Positions 28,930 to 39,858 of a stretch of DNA of 64,000 bases are shown here, one piece after another. Each line of letters opens with the position of its first letter. Positions within the stretch are counted from its first letter, which is position 1. The translations under genes were made by a program, and so were the position numbers. Under the pieces are notes generated by a model that saw only the letters and a program-made list of their open reading frames with translations, was not told the origin of the DNA and did not search any database. Source of the DNA: Mycolicibacterium sphagni (GTDB lineage: Bacteria > Actinomycetota > Actinomycetes > Mycobacteriales > Mycobacteriaceae); assembly GCF_002250655.1 (NCBI RefSeq), contig NZ_NOZR01000004.1:186001-250000 (forward strand). The letters run 5' to 3'.

Positions 28930-29107
28930 CGACGAAGCCGGCCGCTTCTACGTTCTCGTGAACGACGAGGAGCAGCACAGTCTGTGGCCGGTATTCGCCG
29001 AGATCCCGGCGGGCTGGCGGCGGGCTTTCGGTGACGCACCGCGCGATGAGTGTGTGCAGTTCGTGGAGCAGAACTGGGCTGACATGCGGCCGCGGAGCCT
29101 GCGCTGA
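28907..29107 (+). CDS. mbtH: MbtH-like NRPS accessory protein
   Basis: A 66-residue founder-type MbtH protein that binds and activates NRPS adenylation domains. It has the family pattern [24 protein letters not shown], followed by IPAGW, [15 protein letters not shown]. The three conserved Trp positions are present. The ATG at 28907 has AGGAG at suitable spacing and overlaps mbtG by 23 bases. It is the last gene of the mbtB-E-F-G-H operon and is followed by an IdeR-boxed intergenic region. Confidence 0.96.
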   Translation: [66 protein letters not shown]

Positions 29108-29124
29108 GCGACTCGACACTCAAG

Positions 29125-29143
29125 TTAGGCAGTGCTAACTTCA
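29125..29143. promoter_or_regulatory. IdeR box, distal, ahead of ESX-3
   Basis: TTAGGCAGTGCTAACTTCA matches 13 of 19 consensus positions and lies inside a near-palindrome AAGTTAGnnnnnGCTAACTT-like core. It is the weaker of two sites in the mbtH-eccA3 gap. Confidence 0.6.
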
Positions 29144-29148
29144 CCATG

Positions 29149-29167
29149 ATTGGTTAGGCAAACCTAA
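29149..29167. promoter_or_regulatory. IdeR box, proximal, ahead of ESX-3
   Basis: ATTGGTTAGGCAAACCTAA matches 16 of 19 consensus positions, the best site in the window. It lies 38 bases before the eccA3 ATG and predicts iron repression of the ESX-3 operon, as known in other mycobacteria. Confidence 0.85.
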
Positions 29168-29204
29168 AGGAGATGGGGGGCGGGTTCGACCGCTGCCCGA
29201 CACG

Positions 29205-31037
29205 ATGCTCATGGACAACGCTGTGGTGACGTCGGGGCGCGTAGCGCGCCCCGACGCGGATCTGGTCAGCCGGTTCGCGACCTGCTGCAAGGCGCTGGGC
29301 CTGCCGGTGTACGACCGGCGCCGGCCAGCCGATATGGTGGCTGCACGCCGGGCGTTCACCGAGCTCACCAGGGTTGCGTACGACCAGTGCGATGCCTGGA
29401 CCGGGCTGGCTGCGGCCGGCTGCACAACTCTGGATGTGCTGGCCCAGGTGGCCCGCACCCTCGACACCACCGGCATGCTGCAACGGCGGATCGAACTTCC
29501 GGCCGGGGCACTGGGTTTCGACTACGACACCGGGCTGTATCTGCGGTTCCGCGCCACCACCACCGACGACTTTCGGCTCGCCCACGCTGGGGCACTCGCC
29601 ATCGATGGCAAATTTCATGCCGCTGACGAGATCGTGGCCGAGATTCGCGCCCGCCGACCCGAATGGCGCGAGGCGCGTTGGGTCGACGCGGCACTCCGCT
29701 CCCGCGCACAGCGCTGGTCCGACGTGATCAAGCTGCTGACTCCGATAGTCAACGACACCGACCTCGACCCGCTCTACGCCCACGCCGCCAAGATCTCGTT
29801 GGGCGTTGCCCTGGCCCGGCTCGGCATGTTCGCTCCCGCGCTGTCCTATCTGGAGGAGCCCGCAGGGCCGGTGGCGGTGGCCGCGGTGGACGGCGCATTG
29901 GCTAGGGCGCTGTCACTGCGCGCCTGCGGTGACGACGACACCGCCGCCGAGGTATTGCAGGATTTGTACGCCGCCAACCCGGGCAACGAGCAGGTCGAGC
30001 ACGCCTTGTCCGACCCGACCTTCGGCATCGCCACCACCACCGTGGCGCGCATCGATGCCAGAAAAGATCCGTGGGATGTCGAAACAGAGCCCACCGCAGA
30101 CGATTTCATCGACCCAGAGGCTCGGGAACGCAAAGCCGCGCTGCTCGAAGAAGCCGAACGTGAGCTCGGCGAGTTCATCGGCCTCGATGAGGTGAAGGAC
30201 CAGGTGTCGCGGCTGAAAAGCTCGGTGGCCATGGCACTACGCCGCGAAGAGCGCGGCCTGGCAGTAGCCCAGCGCACCCATCACCTGGTATTCGCCGGCC
30301 CGCCCGGCACCGGCAAGACCACCATCGCGCGCGTGGTGGCCAAGATCTACTGCGGTCTCGGATTGCTCAAGCGGGAAAACGTCCGCGAGGTACACCGTGC
30401 CGATCTGATCGGTCAGCACATCGGTGAGACCGAGGCCAAGACCAACGCGGTCATCGACGGCGCACTGGACGGCGTGCTGTTTCTCGACGAGGCCTACGCA
30501 TTGGTGGCCACGGGCGCCAAGAACGACTTCGGCCTGGTGGCCATCGACACGCTGTTGGCCAGGATGGAGAACGACCGCGATCGGCTGGTCGTGATCATCG
30601 CCGGCTATCGCGCCGACCTCGATCGGTTCCTGGACACCAACGAAGGTCTTCGCTCGCGGTTCACCCGCAGCATCGTCTTCCCGTCCTATTCGTCCGCCGA
30701 ACTCGCCGACATCGCCGTCGCCATGGCGGCCAAGCGCGACAGCGTGTTCGACACCGCGGCACGGCATGACCTCGAGGCGCTGTTCGGCCAGCTGGCCAAC
30801 TCGTCGACGCCCGACTCCACCGGGGTGGCCCGGCGCAGCCTCGACATCGCTGGCAACGGGCGCTTCGTCCGCAACGTCGTCGAACGTTCCGAGGAGGAAA
30901 GAGAATTCAGGTTGGACCACATGGACCTGGCCGGTGCTGACTTCACCGACGAGCAGATGATGACGATCACTGCTTCCGATGTGCGCAGTTCCGTCGTGCC
31001 GCTGCTGCGTGGGCTCGGTCTGACGGTGCCCTCATGA
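29205..31037 (+). CDS. eccA3: ESX-3 cytosolic AAA+ ATPase EccA3
   Basis: A 610-residue CbxX/CfqX-type AAA+ protein of the ESX-3 type VII secretion system. It is thought to act in the cytosol, releasing the EspG3 chaperone from PE/PPE substrates. An N-terminal TPR-like helical domain (about 1-280) precedes the ATPase domain, with Walker A GPPGTGKT near residue 364, Walker B VLFLDEAY and sensor/arginine-finger region LRSRFTRSI. The region from PDADLVSRFATCC onward closely follows M. tuberculosis EccA3. The first 18 residues are poorly conserved and encode a strong hairpin (29231-29255), so a later start is possible. It is the first ESX-3 gene, its 3' end overlapping eccB3 by 4 bases. Confidence 0.96.
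   Translation: MLMDNAVVTSGRVARPDADLVSRFATCCKALGLPVYDRRRPADMVAARRAFTELTRVAYDQCDAWTGLAAAGCTTLDVLAQVARTLDTTGMLQRRIELPAGALGFDYDTGLYLRFRATTTDDFRLAHAGALAIDGKFHAADEIVAEIRARRPEWREARWVDAALRSRAQRWSDVIKLLTPIVNDTDLDPLYAHAAKISLGVALARLGMFAPALSYLEEPAGPVAVAAVDGALARALSLRACGDDDTAAEVLQDLYAANPGNEQVEHALSDPTFGIATTTVARIDARKDPWDVETEPTADDFIDPEARERKAALLEEAERELGEFIGLDEVKDQVSRLKSSVAMALRREERGLAVAQRTHHLVFAGPPGTGKTTIARVVAKIYCGLGLLKRENVREVHRADLIGQHIGETEAKTNAVIDGALDGVLFLDEAYALVATGAKNDFGLVAIDTLLARMENDRDRLVVIIAGYRADLDRFLDTNEGLRSRFTRSIVFPSYSSAELADIAVAMAAKRDSVFDTAARHDLEALFGQLANSSTPDSTGVARRSLDIAGNGRFVRNVVERSEEEREFRLDHMDLAGADFTDEQMMTITASDVRSSVVPLLRGLGLTVPS
29231..29255. repeat. Perfect inverted repeat at the 5' end of eccA3
   Basis: Two 11-base arms (GTCGGGGCGCG / CGCGCCCCGAC) are separated by TAG. 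The hairpin lies 26 bases into the eccA3 reading frame and just after the IdeR boxes. It could weaken read-through or translation between the mbt and ESX-3 operons, or mark a mis-assigned start. Confidence 0.8.
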
Positions 31038-32566
31038 GCGACGCTCGCCGGTCTTTCTCGTCGCGGACGCCGGTCAACGACAACCCCGGGCGCGTCACCT
31101 ACCGGCGCGGCTTCATCACTCGCCATCAAGTCACGGGCTGGCGATTCGTCATGCGCCGCATCGCATCCGGGCTGGCCCTCCACGACACCCGCATGCTGGT
31201 CGACCCGCTGCGCAGCCAGTCGCGGGCGGTGGTGATGGGGATTCTGCTGGCGGTGACCGCGGTGCTCGGTTGTTTCGTCTTCTCGGTTCTGCGTCCTGGT
31301 GGCGTGCCGGGAGGCGACCCGGTACTGGCGGACCGATCCACGTCCGCGCTCTACGTTCGCCTCAACGACCGGCTGCACCCGGTTCTCAATCTGACCTCGG
31401 CCCGTCTGGCTGTCGGGCGCCCGGTCGATCCGACCTCCGTGAGCAGTGACCAGCTGGACAAGTTTGCCAGAGGAAGCTTGATCGGCATACCGGGGGCACC
31501 AGAACGTATGGTGCAGAACACATCTCGCGATGCGGTATGGGCGGTCTGCGACGGTGCCGGCGGCCCGGCTGATGGCCAGGGCACGTCCGTGATCGCCGGC
31601 CAGGTGGAACAGCGCGGTGCCCGGGCCGCTGCGCTGCCCGCCGGTCACGCAGTGCTTGTCGGCGGTACCGACGGAACCTGGCTGCTGTGGGACGGCCGCC
31701 GCAGTGCGATCGACCTCGCCGACCGGCCGGTCACCGACGCACTGGGTCTGCCCGCCGCGACCCCCACCCCGCGATCAATCGCACCCGGACTGTTCAACGC
31801 GATACCGGAAGCTCCGGCGCTGCGGGTTCCGCAGATCCCCGAAGCAGGCCAAGCTCCGGGTTATCCCCTGCCGGTGGCGGCCCCGATCGGCGCCGTGGTG
31901 ATCGCGTATGGCAACGACGGCACTCCGATGAACTACGCCGTGCTACCCGATGGATTACAGCCCATCAGCCCCGTGCTGGCGGCGCTGCTGCGCAACGCCA
32001 ATTCGTATGGGCTGGCCCAGCCACCAAAGCTCGAGGCTGATGAGGTAGCCAGGATGCCGGTCTCGACGCTGCTCGACGGGTCGGCCTTCCCGGGTGAGCC
32101 GGTCACATTGGTCGCCGCCGCCGACGCGCCGGTGACCTGCGCGCGGTGGGCCAAAGGCGATGGCGCAGCCACCAGTTCGCTGACTCTGCTCTCGGGCTCG
32201 GTTCTGCCGCTGCAGGACGGGGCACGTCCGGTCGATCTCGTCGGGAGCGCCAATCCCGGTACGGCAACCCGGGTCGCACTACCGCCCGGCCGCGGCTACT
32301 TCGTGCAGACTGTTGGCCAGCAGTCGGCCTCCCCGCCGGCCGGCTCGTTGTTCTGGATCTCCGACACCGGGGTCCGGTACGGAATCGGCGGCAACCGCAA
32401 AACCGTCGACAATTCCTTAGCCGCAATGGGACTGATCCAGCCGCCGATACCGATCCCGTGGTCGGTGTTGACGTTGTTCGCCCCCGGTCCGGCCCTGTCC
32501 CAGGCCGACGCCCTCGTCGCCTACGACGCCGTCGGACCCGCAGCAGTCCAGCAGGAGGCCCGATGA
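31034..32566 (+). CDS. eccB3: ESX-3 membrane-complex protein EccB3
   Basis: A 510-residue single-pass core component. It has a cytosolic N-terminus with the EccB motif [19 protein letters not shown] (residues 24-42), one transmembrane helix at about 65-86, then a large periplasmic repeat domain of the EccB type with conserved Cys (AVCDGA, VTCARW) likely to form a disulfide. It spans the inner membrane and stabilises the EccBCDE pore. ATGA overlaps with both eccA3 and eccC3 show tight operon coupling. Length is near the usual 500-540. Confidence 0.96.
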   Translation: MSDARRSFSSRTPVNDNPGRVTYRRGFITRHQVTGWRFVMRRIASGLALHDTRMLVDPLRSQSRAVVMGILLAVTAVLGCFVFSVLRPGGVPGGDPVLADRSTSALYVRLNDRLHPVLNLTSARLAVGRPVDPTSVSSDQLDKFARGSLIGIPGAPERMVQNTSRDAVWAVCDGAGGPADGQGTSVIAGQVEQRGARAAALPAGHAVLVGGTDGTWLLWDGRRSAIDLADRPVTDALGLPAATPTPRSIAPGLFNAIPEAPALRVPQIPEAGQAPGYPLPVAAPIGAVVIAYGNDGTPMNYAVLPDGLQPISPVLAALLRNANSYGLAQPPKLEADEVARMPVSTLLDGSAFPGEPVTLVAAADAPVTCARWAKGDGAATSSLTLLSGSVLPLQDGARPVDLVGSANPGTATRVALPPGRGYFVQTVGQQSASPPAGSLFWISDTGVRYGIGGNRKTVDNSLAAMGLIQPPIPIPWSVLTLFAPGPALSQADALVAYDAVGPAAVQQEAR

Positions 32567-35500
32567 GCCGGCTGATTTTCGAGGCGGGTCGGCGGCTTCC
32601 GGGCCCGAAAACCCATACGGGCGCGATCGTCATCGAGGCGCCGCCCGAGCTTCCCCGGGTGGTGCCTCCGTCGCTGCTACGCCGGGCGCTGCCCTTCCTG
32701 ATCGTCATTCTGATCGTCGGCATGATCGTCGCGATGGTCGCCACCGGCATGCGGATGATCTCCGCACAGACCCTCTTCTTCCCCTTCGTGCTGCTGCTGG
32801 CTGCCACCGCGCTCTACCGGGGTACCGACAACAAGATGCGCACCGAGGAAGTCGATGCGGAGCGCGCTGACTACCTGCGTTATCTGTCGATGATCCGCGA
32901 CAACGTGCGCACCGCGGGCGCTGCGCAGCGGGCCGCGCTGCTGTGGTCGCACCCTGCTCCGGCGGCGCTGGCGGCCATCCCCGGGTCGCGGCGGCAGTGG
33001 GAGCGTGATCCCCACGACGCCGACTTCCTGGTGCTTCGTGCGGGGCTGCACACCGTGCCGCTGGACACCACGCTGCGGGTGAAGGACACCGCTGACGAAG
33101 TCGACCTGGAGCCCGTGTCGCACAGTTCATTACGTGCGCTGCTGGAAATTCAACGCACTGTGCGGGACGCCCCACGCGGCATCGATCTGACAGCGGTCTC
33201 GCGGCTCACCGTCCTCGGCGACCCCACGGAGGTGCGAGCGGCTTTGCGCGCCTGGCTGGCCCAGGCAGTCGCGTGGCACGACGCGGCGTCCCTCGGAATC
33301 GCGCTGGCCAGTCCAGAGTTGGAGTCGGACTGGTCCTGGCTGAAGTGGCTGCCGCACACCGACATCGCCGGCAAGATCGACGGCTGCGGACCGGCGCGGT
33401 ACCTGGCGTCGGACACCGATGAGCTGATTGCCTCGATCGGGCCTGCGCTGGCGCAGCGCCCGCTGTTCGGGATCGACTCCGATGATCCGTTGCGTCATCT
33501 GCTGATCCTCATCGACGATCCCGCCCACGCGCCCGAGGACTCGGTGCTGTCGACCGGTCTTTCCGGCGTCACCGTGATCTACACGGCCGCAGCAGATTCC
33601 GGACCCCGACCCGGCCAGTATCCCGATCCCGAACGGCCCGTCCTACGGGTCGTAGGCGGGGCGATCCAGCGCTGGGAGACCGACGGCTGGCAACCCTATG
33701 TCGACAGCGCGGACCAGATGTCACTGCGCGAGGCGGTGCACCTGGCACGCGGACTGGCGCGCTGGGATTCCAACCCGACGCATACCGGGCTTCGCTCGCC
33801 GGCCACCCGCGGTGCCAGCTTCACCACTCTGATGGGTATTCCGGATGCGTCGGCGCTCGACGTGGCCGACGTGTGGGCGCCGCGGCTGCGCGACGAGGAG
33901 TTGCGGGTACCGATCGGTGTCACGGCCACCGGGGTGCCGATGTACTTCGACCTCAAGGACGAAGCCGAAGGCGGTATGGGCCCGCACGGCTTGATGATCG
34001 GTATGACGGGCTCCGGTAAGTCCCAAACCTTGATGTCGATCCTGTTGTCGCTGTTGACAACCCATTCGGCTGAGCGGCTCATCGTGATCTACGTCGACTT
34101 CAAGGGCGAAGCCGGAGCCGACATCTTCCGCCACTTCCCCCAGGTGGTCGCGGTGATCTCGAACATGGCCGACAAGAAGTCGTTGGCCGACCGGTTCGCC
34201 GACACTCTGCGTGGCGAGGTCGCCCGGCGGGAGAACCTGCTGAAGGAAGCCGGACGGCTGGTGCAGGGTAGCGCGTTCGGCTCGGTTGCCGAGTACGAGG
34301 CCGCCCGCCCCGCCGCCGAAGACAAAGGCATCGACTTGCCACCGCTGCCAACACTGTTCGTAGTGGCCGACGAGTTCACCCTGATGCTGGCCGAACACCC
34401 CGAGTACGCGGACCTGTTCGATTATGTTGCCCGTAAGGGCCGGTCGTTCCGGATCCACATCCTGTTCGCATCGCAGACCCTCGACATCGGTCGGATCCGC
34501 GACATCGATAAGAACACCTCGTATCGGATCGGCCTCAAAGTCGCCAGCCCGGCGGCATCACGGCAGATCATCGGCGTCGAAGACGCATATCACATCGAAT
34601 CAGGCAAGGAGCACAAGGGAGTTGGCTTCCTTGTGCCCGCACCAGGAGCGACACCGATCAAATTCCGCAGCACCTACGTCGACGGAATCTACGACCCCCC
34701 ACGTCCTGTCACGTCCTACGTGGTGCCTGCCGCACCCGAGCCGGTCGCCTTCACGGCCGGCCCGGTAGCGCTCGACGAAGACGTCGTGGTGTTGCCCAAC
34801 GACGGGTTCGCCCCCGCAGCGCTGCCCCGGAAGCTGATCACCACCATCGGCGATCAGTTGGCGCAGTACGGCCCGAAGGCGCCGGCGTTGTGGCTTCCGC
34901 CGCTGGATGAGTCGATTTCGCTGGACGAAGTGCTCGCCGGCGCCGGAGTAGAAGCGCGCCAGTGGCGTTGGCCGCTCGGCGAGATCGACCGCCCGTTCGA
35001 CATGCGCCGTGACCCGTTGGTCTTCGACGCGGCGTCGTCGGCGGGCAACATGGTGCTCCACGGTGGCGCGAAGTCCGGAAAATCCACAGCACTGGTGACA
35101 TTCGTGCTGTCGGCCGCGCGGCTGCATTCGCCACGGGACGTCACGTTCTACTGCCTGGACTATGGCGGCGGACGGCTGCGCGGACTGGAAGGCCTGGCCC
35201 ATGTGGGTAGCGTCGCCTCACCGCTGGAGCCCGAGCGGATCCGCCGGACCTTCGGCGAACTCGAACAGCTACTGCGCTCCCGGCAGCGCAACGCGGGTCG
35301 TCAAGGCGGATACCAGGACCAGCACGGCGAGGTATTCCTGCTGATCGACAATCTGTACGCGTTCGGTCGCGACAACACCGACCAGTTCAACACCCGTAAC
35401 CCGCTGCTGGCGGTGGTCACCGAACTGGCCAACACCGGTCTGGCCCACGGCATCCACGTCGTGGTCACCACACCGAACTGGCTGGAGGTCCCGCTCGCGA

Positions 35501-36555
35501 TGCGCGACGGTCTCGGCCTGCGCCTGGAGTTGCGCCTACCCGACCCGCGCGACAGCAATGTGCGGGTCACCGACAGCCTGCGACGGCCGGCCGAATCTGT
35601 GCCGCACGATCAGCCGGGTCGCGGTCTGACCATGGCGGGAGAGCATTTCCTGTTCGCCGAACCGGATATGGCCGCGATCCCGGCGATCAACGCGGCCTAC
35701 CCGGGGCTACAGGCGCCGCCGGTGCGGCTGCTACCGGCCGTGCTCGAGCCCGTCGAGGTGGCGCCGCTGTATCGCGGCGGCGAGCGGGTCGTCCTGGGAC
35801 AGCGTGAGTTGGACCTGGGCGCCGTCGTTCACGACTTCGCCGAACATCCGCTGCTGATGGTGTTCGGTGACAGCAGGTCGGGTAAGACCACCCTGCTGCG
35901 GCACCTGATCCGCACCATCCGGGAGAACTCGACCGCCGCGGACGTCGCGTTCACGGTATTCGACCGACGCCTGCATCTTGTCGAAGAGCCGTTGTTCGTC
36001 GACAACGAGTACAGCGCCAACATCGACCGGGTCACCCCCGCGGTGATGGGGCTTTCGGCGCTGCTCGAGGAGCGCAGGCCACCGGCGGGCGTACCTGCCG
36101 CCGAACTGGCGTCCTGGAATTACCGTACGCAGGCCGGTGCGACGCACACGCACTACCTGATCGTCGATGATGTCGATCAGATTCCCGACGGCCCAGCGTT
36201 GAGCGGTCCCTATGCAGGTCACCGGCCGTGGACTCCGCTGATCGGATTGCTCTCGGCAGCAGGGGATCTCGGATTGCGCGTCATCCTCACCGGCCGGGCC
36301 GGCGGATCGGCGCACGCTCTGATGACCAATCCGTTGCTGCGCCGCATGAGCGATCTGCAGGCAACGGTGCTGATGTTGTCGGGGAACCCCGCCGACGGAG
36401 CCAAGATCCGCGGCCACCGGTTCACCCGGTTGCCGGCCGGGCGCGCGATGCTGCTCGGCGACAGCGACGGTGTCGACCACCTCCAGCTCGTCAATCCGTT
36501 TACCCACGCGCACAGCACGACTCAGGATCGGTTCGGAGAGGAGAACCCGTCATGA
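32563..36555 (+). CDS. eccC3: ESX-3 FtsK/SpoIIIE-type ATPase EccC3
   Basis: A 1,330-residue motor of the secretion pore. Two transmembrane helices (about residues 40-85) are followed by a DUF domain and three nucleotide-binding domains. Their Walker A motifs are GMTGSGKS (near 480), GGAKSGKS (near 834) and GDSRSGKT (near 1102). The first domain is the most complete (VVADEF Walker B). The third binds the YxxxD/E export signals of Esx proteins in related systems. The ATG at 32563 overlaps the eccB3 stop; a longer upstream reading frame is only a shadow of eccB3. Single-chain architecture is typical of ESX-3, unlike the split EccCa/Cb of ESX-1. Confidence 0.96.
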   Translation: MSRLIFEAGRRLPGPKTHTGAIVIEAPPELPRVVPPSLLRRALPFLIVILIVGMIVAMVATGMRMISAQTLFFPFVLLLAATALYRGTDNKMRTEEVDAERADYLRYLSMIRDNVRTAGAAQRAALLWSHPAPAALAAIPGSRRQWERDPHDADFLVLRAGLHTVPLDTTLRVKDTADEVDLEPVSHSSLRALLEIQRTVRDAPRGIDLTAVSRLTVLGDPTEVRAALRAWLAQAVAWHDAASLGIALASPELESDWSWLKWLPHTDIAGKIDGCGPARYLASDTDELIASIGPALAQRPLFGIDSDDPLRHLLILIDDPAHAPEDSVLSTGLSGVTVIYTAAADSGPRPGQYPDPERPVLRVVGGAIQRWETDGWQPYVDSADQMSLREAVHLARGLARWDSNPTHTGLRSPATRGASFTTLMGIPDASALDVADVWAPRLRDEELRVPIGVTATGVPMYFDLKDEAEGGMGPHGLMIGMTGSGKSQTLMSILLSLLTTHSAERLIVIYVDFKGEAGADIFRHFPQVVAVISNMADKKSLADRFADTLRGEVARRENLLKEAGRLVQGSAFGSVAEYEAARPAAEDKGIDLPPLPTLFVVADEFTLMLAEHPEYADLFDYVARKGRSFRIHILFASQTLDIGRIRDIDKNTSYRIGLKVASPAASRQIIGVEDAYHIESGKEHKGVGFLVPAPGATPIKFRSTYVDGIYDPPRPVTSYVVPAAPEPVAFTAGPVALDEDVVVLPNDGFAPAALPRKLITTIGDQLAQYGPKAPALWLPPLDESISLDEVLAGAGVEARQWRWPLGEIDRPFDMRRDPLVFDAASSAGNMVLHGGAKSGKSTALVTFVLSAARLHSPRDVTFYCLDYGGGRLRGLEGLAHVGSVASPLEPERIRRTFGELEQLLRSRQRNAGRQGGYQDQHGEVFLLIDNLYAFGRDNTDQFNTRNPLLAVVTELANTGLAHGIHVVVTTPNWLEVPLAMRDGLGLRLELRLPDPRDSNVRVTDSLRRPAESVPHDQPGRGLTMAGEHFLFAEPDMAAIPAINAAYPGLQAPPVRLLPAVLEPVEVAPLYRGGERVVLGQRELDLGAVVHDFAEHPLLMVFGDSRSGKTTLLRHLIRTIRENSTAADVAFTVFDRRLHLVEEPLFVDNEYSANIDRVTPAVMGLSALLEERRPPAGVPAAELASWNYRTQAGATHTHYLIVDDVDQIPDGPALSGPYAGHRPWTPLIGLLSAAGDLGLRVILTGRAGGSAHALMTNPLLRRMSDLQATVLMLSGNPADGAKIRGHRFTRLPAGRAMLLGDSDGVDHLQLVNPFTHAHSTTQDRFGEENPS

Positions 36556-36863
36556 CCCTACGAATTGTCCCCGAGGGGCTGGCCGCGGCCAGCGCTGCGG
36601 TTGGGGCTCTCACCGCCCGGCTGGCGGCCGCCAACGCTGCTGCCGCGCCGGTGATCACCGCTGTGGTGCCCCCGGCGGCCGACCCGGTGTCGCTGCAGAC
36701 TGCCGCAGGGTTCAGCGCCCAGGGACTCGATCACGCTGCCACCTCCACCCAGGGCGTGGCCGAACTGGGTCGATCTGGTCTTGCGGTCGGGGAGTCGGGG
36801 GCCGGCTACGCGACCACCGATGCAGCCGCCGCGATGTCGTACCTGATCGCACGGGGAGGCTGA
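36552..36863 (+). CDS. PE5: PE family protein PE5
   Basis: A 103-residue PE protein without a C-terminal extension, secreted by ESX-3 as a heterodimer with the adjacent PPE4. It begins [17 protein letters not shown], containing the Pro-Glu hallmark, and has the two amphipathic helices of the PE domain. The YxxxD/E-type export signal is not obvious, but a [11 protein letters not shown] segment sits where it is expected. It overlaps eccC3 by 4 bases and PPE4 by 1 base (TGATG). Confidence 0.92.
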   Translation: MTLRIVPEGLAAASAAVGALTARLAAANAAAAPVITAVVPPAADPVSLQTAAGFSAQGLDHAATSTQGVAELGRSGLAVGESGAGYATTDAAAAMSYLIARGG

Positions 36864-38398
36864 TGACCGCGCCGATCTGGCTTGCTTCGCCACCGGAAGT
36901 GCACTCGGCGCTGTTGAGCGCCGGGCCGGGCCCCGGTGAGCTGCTGGCTGCGGCGTCGGCATGGCAGGCGCTGAGTGCCGAATACTCCAGCGCAGCAGCG
37001 GAACTCACTCAAATTCTGGCCACAATCCAGGCCGGCGCCTGGGAAGGTCCCAGTGCTGAGCAGTACGTCGCCGCCCACGCCCCTTATCTGACCTGGCTCG
37101 AGCAGGCGAGTGTGGACAGCGCCGGAGTGGCAGCCCAACAGATGACGGCCGCCGCCGCGTACAGCACTGCGCTGGCCGCGATGCCGACGCTGCCGGAACT
37201 GGCCGCCAATCACGCCGTGCATGGGGTGCTGTTGGGCACCAACTTCTTCGGCATCAACACGATCCCGATCGCGGTCAACGAAGCCGACTACGTGCGGATG
37301 TGGATTCAGGCAGCCACCACGATGAGCGTCTACCAGGCCGTCGCCGGTACAGCACTCGCCGGTGCACCCCGAACCTCACCGGCTCCGACGATCGTCTTGC
37401 CGGGATCGGAGGCGATGAGCGCATCGGCCTCGGCCGGCTCCACGGCGGCACAGGCTCAGGCCAGCGAATCCGGCTCCGCACTGAGCAATTCGAACCCGCT
37501 CATCGACTTGCTCGAGGCCTACATCAAGGCGCTTCCCGACGGGGATCAGATCTGGGACTTCCTCACACACCCGGTGCAGTACCTCCAGCAGATGATCGCC
37601 GACTTCCTGACCAACCCGGTTCAGGCGTGGCAGACGTGGGGTCCGCTGCTGTCGGCGCTGCTGTACCAGGCGATCCTCCAGCCCGTCGGGTGGACCACCT
37701 GGGGATTCGCGCTCGCGTCACCACTCTTACTGCCCGCTCTGGCCGCTGCGGCGCTGCCGTTGTTGGGACTGCTGGCGCTGCAGCCGAATATGCCTGTGCC
37801 CGATGCGATGCCGGGGCCGGTCCCGGTGCCCGCCGCGCAGCAACCGAACCTGTGGCCCGCCTCCTCGACCGCACCGACGATGCCTGCACCGGGCGCCCCG
37901 GCGCCGGCCGCCTCCGCAGCGCCGGCCGCCTCCGCAGCCTCCGCGGCGCAGGTACCCGCGGCGCAGGGCATCTTCTACGCCGTCGCCGGTCCCGACCCCG
38001 ACGGGGACCCGGGCCCGACCCTGAACGAGGGCAGCGGTAACAAGGCCGTCGCCACGGAGGCGGCGCCCGCGGCGGCCGCGCTGGCGGCGGTGCAGGCCAA
38101 GGAACGGGCCCGTCGTCGGCGCGCTCAGCGGCTCAAGGACCGCGGCCACCGCGACGAATACATGGACCTCGACAGTGACACCGCGCCCCCGCCGGAGTCG
38201 GGCACCCACCCGACCACGTCGTCGTCGGCTATGGGTGCCGGACCGATGGGGTTTGCCGGCACCGGAACTCGTCGGGATGTCGCCGCCGCCGGCCTGACCG
38301 AGCTTGCTGCCGATCCGCTGGGCGAGCGCCCCACGATGCCGATGCTCCCGCATACCTGGGAGAGCGATCTACCCGAAACGGATTCCCACCGAGAATGA
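36863..38398 (+). CDS. PPE4: PPE family protein PPE4
   Basis: A 511-residue PPE protein, the ESX-3 partner of PE5, recognised by the EspG3 chaperone and linked in other mycobacteria to use of mycobactin-bound iron. The N-terminal 180 residues form the PPE domain, with PPE at residues 10-12 ([12 protein letters not shown]) and the [20 protein letters not shown] helix pair. A hydrophobic central region ([19 protein letters not shown]) follows, then an Ala/Pro-rich linker with an 18-base tandem repeat, a basic stretch ([15 protein letters not shown]) and an acidic tail. The ATG at 36863 overlaps the PE5 stop by one base. Confidence 0.94.
   Translation: MTAPIWLASPPEVHSALLSAGPGPGELLAAASAWQALSAEYSSAAAELTQILATIQAGAWEGPSAEQYVAAHAPYLTWLEQASVDSAGVAAQQMTAAAAYSTALAAMPTLPELAANHAVHGVLLGTNFFGINTIPIAVNEADYVRMWIQAATTMSVYQAVAGTALAGAPRTSPAPTIVLPGSEAMSASASAGSTAAQAQASESGSALSNSNPLIDLLEAYIKALPDGDQIWDFLTHPVQYLQQMIADFLTNPVQAWQTWGPLLSALLYQAILQPVGWTTWGFALASPLLLPALAAAALPLLGLLALQPNMPVPDAMPGPVPVPAAQQPNLWPASSTAPTMPAPGAPAPAASAAPAASAASAAQVPAAQGIFYAVAGPDPDGDPGPTLNEGSGNKAVATEAAPAAAALAAVQAKERARRRRAQRLKDRGHRDEYMDLDSDTAPPPESGTHPTTSSSAMGAGPMGFAGTGTRRDVAAAGLTELAADPLGERPTMPMLPHTWESDLPETDSHRE
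37901..37936 (+). repeat. Tandem 18-base direct repeat in PPE4
   Basis: Two perfect adjacent copies of GCGCCGGCCGCCTCCGCA are in frame and encode APAASA twice in the low-complexity linker. Such units are prone to slippage and length variation between strains. Confidence 0.85.
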
Positions 38399-38411
38399 TT
38401 GGAGAAATGCC

Positions 38412-38705
38412 GTGAGCATGTTAGATGCCCACATACCGCAGATCGTGGCCGCCGAGGCCGCGTTTGGAGCGAAGACGGCGCTGATGCGCAGCACCATCGC
38501 CCAGGCTGAGCAGGCCGCGATGGCGGCCCAGGCCTTCCACCAGGGTGAGTCTTCGGCCGCCTTCCAGGCTGCGCACGCGCGGTTCGTCGAGGTTGCCGCG
38601 AAGGTCAACTCACTGCTGGATATCGCCCAGGTGAACCTCGGCGAGGCCGGCGGCACCTACGTCGCCGAAGACGCCGCCGCAGCCACGACGTACGGAGGAT
38701 TCTGA
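38412..38705 (+). CDS. esxG: ESX-3 secreted protein EsxG
   Basis: A 97-residue WXG100-family protein exported as a tight heterodimer with EsxH. It reads (V/M)SMLDAHIPQ at the N-terminus and has two long helices with the [17 protein letters not shown] turn region (the EsxG-type variant lacking a strict WxG). The GTG at 38412 gives exactly the family length and has GGAG seven bases upstream; the ATG at 38418 would be two residues shorter. It overlaps the esxH start by one base. Confidence 0.95.
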   Translation: MSMLDAHIPQIVAAEAAFGAKTALMRSTIAQAEQAAMAAQAFHQGESSAAFQAAHARFVEVAAKVNSLLDIAQVNLGEAGGTYVAEDAAAATTYGGF

Positions 38706-38992
38706 TGTCTCAGATCATGTACAACTACCCGGCCATGTTGGCGCACGCCGGTGATATGGCCGGCTATGCCGGGACATTGCAGGCGGTCGGCGCCGATATC
38801 GCCACCGAGCAGTCCGCCCTGCAAGGCGCCTGGCAGGGCGACACCGGAATCACGTATCAGGCGTGGCAGGCTCAGTGGAACCTGGCCATGGAGGAGCTGG
38901 TGCGTGCCTACCGGGCGATGGCCAGCACCCACGAGACCAACACCCTGTCGATGCATGCGCGCGACCAAGCCGAAGGCGCCAAGTGGGGCTGA
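38705..38992 (+). CDS. esxH: ESX-3 secreted protein EsxH (TB10.4)
   Basis: A 95-residue WXG100 protein, partner of EsxG and needed for iron acquisition by mycobactin. It has the WQG turn (residues 43-45) and a C-terminal export signal of the YxxxD/E kind (YRAMASTHE region). The sequence from [12 protein letters not shown] onward is nearly that of TB10.4. Of the zinc-binding set I recall from M. tuberculosis EsxH (His14, His70, His76, Glu77), residues 14, 76 and 77 are kept, but position 70 is Arg here. The stop is followed after 3 bases by espG3. Confidence 0.96.
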   Translation: MSQIMYNYPAMLAHAGDMAGYAGTLQAVGADIATEQSALQGAWQGDTGITYQAWQAQWNLAMEELVRAYRAMASTHETNTLSMHARDQAEGAKWG

Positions 38993-38995
38993 GAC

Positions 38996-39841
38996 TTGGC
39001 CGCACATAACGCGGTCGAGCTGACCGTTGATGCTGCCTGGCTCGTAGCCGAAAGCGTTGGCGCCGGCTCTTTTCCATGGGTGCTGGCGATCACGCCGCCC
39101 CTGACCGAACCGTGCGAGGCGAACGCGACCCTCGCACGGGTGCGCACGGAGCTGAAACGCGTGCGCGTGATGTCGGCGGACGGGCGGATCGACCCCACGG
39201 TGGCACGGTGGGTGCGCACCGTGTGCGCGCCGCACCGATGGCTGGAACTCCGTTACGTGCGGGGCGCCGGTTCCGACCTGATGCGCGGTCTGGTGGCCCG
39301 GCGCGGGCAGGACACGGTCGTGGCGTTGCGCAGCGGCGAGCTCGTCACGTTCACCGAACTCGACATCAGCGATCCCGCACTCCTCGCCCAGGTCGTGACT
39401 GCCGGCTTACCGGGCCGTGACCCGGCGCGATTCGCCGAATTCGCGCTGCCGACCCGGGTGGGGGTGCGTGCCGACGAACGACTGCGCGCCGGCGCTGATG
39501 TGGACGGCGTTCTGGCGAGCTTGGGACTACCGCCCTCGGCGATCCCGGTGGTGCACTCGGTGTTCAGCGGACCGCGCAGCTATGTGGAGGTGCGCGCGGG
39601 CTCAGCCCATGACGGCGCCCAAAACCTCAGTGACGTGGGGATCGGCATTGTCGACGCGGCCGCCGGCCGGCTTCTGGTAGGCCCCGAGCGCGCCGCCGAC
39701 GGTGAATGGTTGTCGACCTACGCGCCGGGCACCCCGTTCGCGATAACACTGGCCCTCGAGCGGCTCGCCGAGACTTTGCCCGATGGACGCTGGTTCCCCG
39801 CCGCCGCATTGGCGCGCGACTTCTCCAGCAACAGAATCTGA
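38996..39841 (+). CDS. espG3: ESX-3 PE/PPE chaperone EspG3
   Basis: A 281-residue cytosolic chaperone that binds the tip of PPE proteins in PE-PPE dimers and keeps them soluble for ESX-3 export. It carries the EspG fold pattern: VELTVDAAWLVAESVGAG at the N-terminus, RYVRGAGSDLMRGLVARRG in the middle strand region, and RSYVEVRAGSAHDG late. The start is a TTG at 38996, four bases after the esxH stop; no ATG or GTG in a better position was found. The stop is 17 bases before eccD3. Confidence 0.93.
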   Translation: MAAHNAVELTVDAAWLVAESVGAGSFPWVLAITPPLTEPCEANATLARVRTELKRVRVMSADGRIDPTVARWVRTVCAPHRWLELRYVRGAGSDLMRGLVARRGQDTVVALRSGELVTFTELDISDPALLAQVVTAGLPGRDPARFAEFALPTRVGVRADERLRAGADVDGVLASLGLPPSAIPVVHSVFSGPRSYVEVRAGSAHDGAQNLSDVGIGIVDAAAGRLLVGPERAADGEWLSTYAPGTPFAITLALERLAETLPDGRWFPAAALARDFSSNRI

Positions 39842-39858
39842 TGAGGAGAGAACGAATA

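Noticed and set aside
32146..32562. A longer eccC3 starting inside eccB3
   Set aside because: The added residues are the shadow of eccB3 in another frame; ATG 32563 overlaps the eccB3 stop and starts at recognised EccC sequence.
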